Shown here piece by piece: positions 22,013 through 25,216 of a stretch of DNA of 25,216 nt; within the stretch, counting starts at the first letter, position 1, and the number at the start of each line of letters is the position of its first letter. A model generated the notes under the pieces. The model saw only the letters and a program-made list of their open reading frames with translations, had not been told where the DNA came from and searched no databases. The translations under genes and the position numbers were made by a program. Where the stretch lies: NCBI GenBank assembly GCA_045600065.1, contig JAZRXE010000089.1, positions 1-25,216 on the forward strand. Direction: 5' to 3'. The stretch is from RGIG2707 sp045600065 (GTDB lineage Bacteria > Bacillota > Clostridia > Peptostreptococcales > Anaerovoracaceae).

Positions 22013-23215
22013 CTACAAAACGTCCAAAAGGACATACAGCACAATGGCACTGAGCATATAGAGTATGTTGGGGATGATGGTGTACCTCAGCAGGCCGCCC
22101 ATGGTGGAATCGCAGGCATCGGCTGCGAATACCAGGCAGGTATGCACCGGGGATATAAGGCTGAATGCGTGGTTTACGGCGCTGAAAAGTATCAGGGTGC
22201 CCACACCTGCGCCGGGCAGTGTGGCAAAGGCCAGCGGGGTCACCAGGGTGATCATTCCGGTCGCAAAGCCTGTCAGACCGCCTATGGCATAAATCAGGCA
22301 GAAGGAGACCACCGCGGGGATGGGCAGGCCTGTTATTATTTCGGGCAGCTGATCCAGCACGCCGGCATAATCTACGAATTCCTTCAGGATCAGGGTCAGA
22401 GCGGTGTTGGCGATCAGTTTGATCTGGAAAGCTCCGGTGATGAGCTCGGTAAGCTCTTTAGCCGAGAACTTGAAGACAACCGCAACGCACACGATGATGA
22501 TGGGGATGGCTACGGCTACATGCAGATCGAAGGCCAGAATGATGGCAACGGTGGCGATGATGGGCCAAAGGTGAGAAAACAGATCCTTAAGGGATTCCAT
22601 GCGTCCCTTTTCGGGCTCGCTGAGAGGGGTCTTGGGGATCTTTACAAGATACATAAAATACATGATGGCTATAGAGGCCACACCCATGGGCAGTGCCGCC
22701 GTGGTCAGGGTGGAGATCGCTATGCCGGACAGTGAGCAGAACAGAATAGTATTGGTGTAGGTGGGAAGAAAGCTCTCCGGGGTGTGCTTGAACCAGCTGG
22801 TCATGGCGGCGCGTATATCGTCGTTCAGATAGCCTGCGGTCTGGCTGTTGACGATGTTTCCGCAGATATAAGAGGACGCGCTGGAGGGCAGCATACCTAT
22901 AGCTGTGGGAGCCAGCGAGGCATTGAGCCTTCTGTTCTTGAACACGCCGTCCATATCCTTTACGGACAGCTCGATCAGATTGCGGCGCTCCAGCATGTAC
23001 TGGAGGTAGGTCACGAAGTAAAGTGCCAGCATTACCTTCAGGTTGTCAGGCTTTGTGACTATAGCGGCGCTTCTGATCACGACCTCGGACAGGGGAATGC
23101 GGTAGAAGATTATGCTTGCCACCAGACCGCCTGCCACTGCCTCGTAAAAGGGGCGCTTGAAGGCCATTATGATCATGATAATGGCGAATATCAGTCCTAA
23201 ATATACAAATTGCAT
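22013..23215 (-). CDS. DUF401-type integral membrane transporter
   Basis: A 400-aa membrane protein with about ten hydrophobic segments, no large soluble domain and no signal peptide. The overall pattern fits the DUF401 family, part of the ion-transporter superfamily of anion/proton or sodium symporters: N-terminal GLIFAIIMIIMAFKR, a re-entrant-like PTAIGMLPSSASSY segment near 104-117, and its counterpart GLTGFATGMITLVTPL in the second half. A GGAGG site precedes the ATG. It starts 14 bases after the creatininase-family gene and is followed 22 bases later by the amidohydrolases, so it is most likely the uptake system of this operon. The family name is from pattern recognition. Substrate unknown. 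Confidence 0.75.
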   Translation of the reverse strand: MQFVYLGLIFAIIMIIMAFKRPFYEAVAGGLVASIIFYRIPLSEVVIRSAAIVTKPDNLKVMLALYFVTYLQYMLERRNLIELSVKDMDGVFKNRRLNASLAPTAIGMLPSSASSYICGNIVNSQTAGYLNDDIRAAMTSWFKHTPESFLPTYTNTILFCSLSGIAISTLTTAALPMGVASIAIMYFMYLVKIPKTPLSEPEKGRMESLKDLFSHLWPIIATVAIILAFDLHVAVAIPIIIVCVAVVFKFSAKELTELITGAFQIKLIANTALTLILKEFVDYAGVLDQLPEIITGLPIPAVVSFCLIYAIGGLTGFATGMITLVTPLAFATLPGAGVGTLILFSAVNHAFSLISPVHTCLVFAADACDSTMGGLLRYTIIPNILYMLSAIVLYVLLDVL

Positions 23216-23229
23216 AAAACAGCCTCCGG

Positions 23230-23991
23230 CTACTTAGTCAGCTCGAACTTGCGGTATTCTTCGATGAATTCCCTGATGTACTGAGTGCACAGCGCCATCA
23301 TCTCCTGCCCATCCTCCGCGGTGGCATGGCGCGGATCCCAGGGGCCGAACCAGCCGTTGGGAGCGCTCTCCTTGGTGTCTCTGGCAATGCGCACGGTACC
23401 GGACTTGAATCTGAAGCTCTGGATATGAGTGGGATAGATCTCTGAAGTGACGCTGATGGGATCCATATCTCTTGCCAGCTCAAGATGCACTGCGCTTTCG
23501 TCCACTGCCAGCATGGCTTCGGTCTCGATCTCGTCTCCGTGGCCGCCGGCGAATTCGGGCTTGATCTGGCCCACCAGCACCCACCAGTCGATCTCGGTAA
23601 GAATGCCGCCCTTCTTATAGGCTGCCAGGCCTGCGGCATCGATGGCAGGGGTATTTCCGCCATGTCCGTTGAGCACCACAAAGCGCTTTGCGCCGTGGCT
23701 CATCAGGCCCTCCACAATGCGGGTCAGGACAAGGGTCAGGCCGTCCACACCGATGCTGACGGTGCCCGGGAAGCTCATGTGATAATCGCAGACGCCGTAA
23801 TTGACCGTGGGTGCTATCAGCACATTGTCCATATCGGCAGCCTGCTTTGCCAGATAGGCGGGAACCAGAAAATCAGTGCCCAGGGCGCACTGGGGTCCGT
23901 GCTGCTCCAGACTTCCGACGGGTATGATGACTACGGGATCCTTCCTGAAGGCTTCTTCGGCCTGTGCCCAGGACATCTTCTCAAGATACAT
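23230..23991 (-). CDS. Creatininase family metal-dependent amide hydrolase
   Basis: A 253-aa cytoplasmic enzyme of the creatininase superfamily, whose members open cyclic amides or cleave formamides (creatininase itself, ArfB in F420/flavin synthesis in archaea, MftE). Ligand motifs are complete: Glu29 and His31 in GSLEQHG, Asp40 in LGTD, His110 in NGHGGN, and Glu156 in GGHGDEIETEAM (family GHAG..ET). I chose ATG 23991 because AAGGAGAG stands about 5 bases before it; an upstream ATG at 24024 has no site. It is the first gene of the operon, ahead of a transporter and two amidohydrolases. The specific substrate cannot be told from sequence; creatinine is only one option. Confidence 0.92.
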   Translation of the reverse strand: MYLEKMSWAQAEEAFRKDPVVIIPVGSLEQHGPQCALGTDFLVPAYLAKQAADMDNVLIAPTVNYGVCDYHMSFPGTVSIGVDGLTLVLTRIVEGLMSHGAKRFVVLNGHGGNTPAIDAAGLAAYKKGGILTEIDWWVLVGQIKPEFAGGHGDEIETEAMLAVDESAVHLELARDMDPISVTSEIYPTHIQSFRFKSGTVRIARDTKESAPNGWFGPWDPRHATAEDGQEMMALCTQYIREFIEEYRKFELTK

Positions 23992-24010
23992 AAATACTCT
24001 CCTTGCAATG

Positions 24011-24035
24011 TTTCGCGAAAACAATGATTACTATA
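24011..24035 (-). promoter_or_regulatory. Possible promoter and palindrome ahead of the creatininase operon
   Basis: On the minus strand a TATAGT box (24030-24035) is followed by the perfect 10-bp palindrome TTTCGCGAAA (24011-24020), 20 bases before the start codon, flanked by AACA/TGTT-like sequence. No good -35 box is at the right distance in the AT-rich upstream DNA, so the promoter is tentative. The palindrome would lie near the transcription start and could be a repressor site. Confidence 0.4.
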
Positions 24036-24085
24036 TGTTTATTGTTATTATGAACTTTCCGGGGCCAAATGTCCAGCGCTTAAAA

Positions 24086-24120
24086 CGGAAGACAGGGGAC
24101 GGTTCTCTGTCTGCTTTCCG
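24086..24120 (-). repeat. REP-like GACAGGGGACGGTTC hairpin, possible terminator
   Basis: CGGAA-GACAG pairs with CTGTC-(TGCT)-TTCCG around an 11-base loop that holds GGGGACGGTTC. On the minus strand the stem is followed by TTTTAAG, just after the stop of the 143-aa gene, so it may end that transcript. The same core, GACAGGGGACGGTTC, occurs again at 24684-24700. This motif is a common dispersed repeat in clostridial and related genomes, often linked to REP-type elements (from memory). Confidence 0.6.
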
Positions 24121-24125
24121 GCTGT

Positions 24126-24557
24126 TTATCCTTGATGTCTGCCGGACTCTTTTTCAGCCTCGATGCGATCCATCAGACTGATATCCGAGTAGTCCCACCG
24201 GCTATGGTCATCGTTGGAAAAATCAAAGCCGCTGCGGGCACTATGCACGCCGCTGCCGTCTGCAAGCAGCACTACCTCTTCCAGATGCCTCTCCGAGCCG
24301 CCGTTATAGCTGTCGTAACCGATATAAATGCAGACACCGCAAAAGTGCCCGTCCTTTACCAGTATGCGTTCCGGGATGATATCCTCGTAAGTCACCTCGC
24401 TGTGCTCCGAACACTGACTGCCGCCGTAATCGCTGCCCCAGCTGCGAAGCCTGCGCAGCACATATCCGTTGCTCTCGGTGACGATTTCAAAGCTGAGAGC
24501 TTCAGAATAATCCGCCAGGCTGACAGTCCCTGACTTATCTAAGGTTTTAAAATGCAT
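24126..24557 (-). CDS. Hypothetical protein, 143 aa
   Basis: I do not recognise a family. The protein is soluble, acidic and rich in Ser, Asp, Gly and Tyr, with no signal peptide or membrane segment. It begins MHFKTLDKSG. Cysteines occur at QCSEH and in HFCGVCIY, too few and too far apart for a standard zinc site. The middle (ERILVKDGHFCGVCIYIGYD) and the following VVLLADGSG read like alternating beta strands. The gene is well supported: AAGGAGATCTCA directly precedes the ATG and a strong promoter lies about 90 bases upstream. It is transcribed alone, between repeat elements, on the same strand as the amidohydrolase operon. Function unknown. Confidence 0.75.
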   Translation of the reverse strand: MHFKTLDKSGTVSLADYSEALSFEIVTESNGYVLRRLRSWGSDYGGSQCSEHSEVTYEDIIPERILVKDGHFCGVCIYIGYDSYNGGSERHLEEVVLLADGSGVHSARSGFDFSNDDHSRWDYSDISLMDRIEAEKESGRHQG

Positions 24558-24575
24558 TGAGATCTCCTTATTTCT

Positions 24576-24670
24576 TCACCTGACCGGCACATTCTCCGCC
24601 GCGCTTGCCTTTACAATGTCTAAAAAGTCTTGATCCTTACCTGCATTATAAAGCACCCTCCGTAAAATGC
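24576..24670 (-). pseudogene. Possible start-less coding remnant upstream of the 143-aa gene
   Basis: A frame without a start codon, ending at a TGA (24576-24578) just before the next ribosome site, reads LRRVLYNAGKDQDFLDIV and ends ASAAENVPVR. It looks protein-like and could be the tail of a lost gene cut by the repeat element at 24671. It overlaps a good promoter, so either reading, or both, may hold. Family not recognised. Confidence 0.25.
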
Positions 24671-24673
24671 CAA
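24645..24673 (-). promoter_or_regulatory. Sigma-A type promoter of the 143-aa gene
   Basis: Minus strand: -35 TTGGCA (24668-24673), 17-base spacer, -10 TATAAT (24645-24650). The start codon is at 24557, so the leader is about 80 bases. The -35 box abuts the GACAGGGGAC repeat element. Confidence 0.7.
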
Positions 24674-24717
24674 GACAGGGGACAAGACAGGGGACGGTTC
24701 CTTGTTCAAACGAAGAA
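24672..24717. repeat. Second REP-like element with tandem GACAGGGGAC
   Basis: GACAGGGGAC occurs twice in tandem (24674-24683 and 24686-24695); the second copy continues as GACAGGGGACGGTTC, identical to the element at 24091. ACAAG and CTTGT flank the second copy as short inverted arms. The sequence from here to about 24910 has no supported gene; a 61-codon plus-strand frame starting with TTG at 24702 has no ribosome site. Confidence 0.6.
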
Positions 24718-24909
24718 ATATAGTTTTGAGCGAAGATTATAATTACACGAGCATCCGCGTAAATGTAATCGGTTTTTTGATATATTATAATGAGAAAGCA
24801 GGAGTATCATTATCCCCGGTCCCGGACCATCGCCTTGCAGATCCCAGCACTATAAGTCTGTTTGACCGAACGATTACGCAGAAGTAGGCCGGATAAATTT
24901 TATAAATCT

Positions 24910-24950
24910 GACCGAAGGGTATTGTAAAATCCGACCGAGTTGAATATAAT
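24910..24950 (+). promoter_or_regulatory. Promoter of the AAA ATPase gene with GACCGA repeats
   Basis: -35 TTGTAA (24922-24927), 17 bases, -10 TATAAT (24945-24950), then an AGGAGG ribosome site at 24971. The hexamer GACCGA occurs at 24864, 24910 and 24933, that is at spacings of 46 and 23 bases, with surrounding similarity between the last two copies (AAATCTGACCGA and AAATCCGACCGA). They flank and enter the promoter and could be regulator sites; this is inference. Confidence 0.6.
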
Positions 24951-24985
24951 ATGTTCAGAAGCAAATCGGCAGGAGGAACACGAAT

Positions 24986-25216
24986 ATGAAAGAATACGAG
25001 TATCGTCCACGCATTATTGATAAGCAGGTTGATGAATACCTGTCTGCTTTCGGGGCAGTGTGCATCGAAGGTCCCAAGTGGTGCGGCAAGACGTGGACTT
25101 CGGCTTATCATAGCAAGAGCGAAATATATATTGGTGATCCTGCGAACAACTTTCAGAATCGAAAGCTGGCAGAGATTTCGCCGGATCTGGTACTGGAAGG
25201 CGATGCTCCGCGTCTG
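24986..25216 (+). CDS. AAA ATPase (AAA_14/DUF4143 type), 5' part only
   Basis: The first 77 codons of a gene that continues past the window. It begins MKEYEYRPRIIDKQVDEYL and has a Walker A motif GPKWCGKTWTS at residues 29-39, followed by the strand and turn YIGDPANNFQ. This opening is typical of the widespread ATP-binding proteins with an AAA_14 domain and a C-terminal DUF4143 domain, which are usually about 400-430 aa and of unknown role. The Cys and Trp inside the P-loop are seen often in this group. AGGAGG lies 9 bases before the ATG, and a consensus promoter lies just upstream. The DUF4143 half is outside the window, so the assignment rests on the N-terminus. Confidence 0.85.
   Translation, partial: MKEYEYRPRIIDKQVDEYLSAFGAVCIEGPKWCGKTWTSAYHSKSEIYIGDPANNFQNRKLAEISPDLVLEGDAPRL

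Noticed and set aside
16867..24716. Similar strings TTTCTCGTTTGAACA (16867) and TTTCTTCGTTTGAACA (minus strand, 24716)
   Set aside because: Fifteen of sixteen bases agree, but flanking DNA does not, so it may be chance; too short to call a repeat family.
24702..24887. Plus-strand 61-codon TTG-started frame before the AAA ATPase gene
   Set aside because: No ribosome site, begins in a repeat element, and no recognisable family.

Overview
The window looks like a chromosomal segment of a Gram-positive anaerobe of the class Clostridia (Bacillota). This is inferred from strong AGGAGG-type ribosome sites, a moderately high GC content with frequent ATA (Ile) and AGC (Ser) codons, a YtrA-type GntR/ABC module, an S-layer-homology (SLH) surface protein and clostridial-type GACAGGGGACGGTTC repeats. 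No rRNA, tRNA, CRISPR array or intact insertion sequence was seen. A genus cannot be fixed from sequence alone.

Region 1 (1-6155, all minus strand) reads in transcription order: GntR/YtrA regulator, ABC ATPase, ABC permease, MATE exporter, SfsA, ProC and the start of a short basic protein that leaves the window. The genes are tightly spaced or overlapping. The regulator promoter carries a perfect 9-bp inverted repeat exactly between its -35 and -10 boxes. Region 2 (6156-6849) has no convincing gene. It holds three ~95-bp tandem units, each with a TGAGTCCC/GGGACTCA hairpin, then further direct and inverted repeats and a terminator.

Region 3 (6850-9282, minus) is an 810-aa secreted protein: three SLH modules, three tandem copies of a domain resembling the C-terminal barrel of SAM-hydroxide adenosyltransferases/fluorinases, and a C-terminal CX5R tyrosine phosphatase. 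Region 4 (9438-17012) is a TetR regulator divergent from a two-gene operon, an MMPL/RND transporter and a 1401-aa surface protein (GLUG-like repeats, two coiled coils, beta repeats, C-terminal membrane anchor). A long palindrome covers both divergent promoters.

Region 5 (17233-24035, minus) is a catabolic-looking operon: creatininase-family hydrolase, DUF401-type transporter, two paralogous metal-dependent amidohydrolases separated by a terminator, a stand-alone riboflavin kinase, isoaspartyl dipeptidase IadA, and a 48-codon internally deleted remnant of a YbaK/EbsC editing protein. The likely theme is import and stepwise hydrolysis of a cyclic or amide nitrogen compound; the substrate is unknown. 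Region 6 (24036-25216) holds a hypothetical 143-aa gene with a good promoter, repeat elements, and the start of an AAA ATPase gene cut by the window end.

The best candidates for undescribed biology are the TetR-MMPL-giant surface protein system, the SLH/SAM-HAT-C-like/phosphatase protein, and the amidohydrolase operon whose two paralogs lack the usual catalytic Glu after the third metal ligand.
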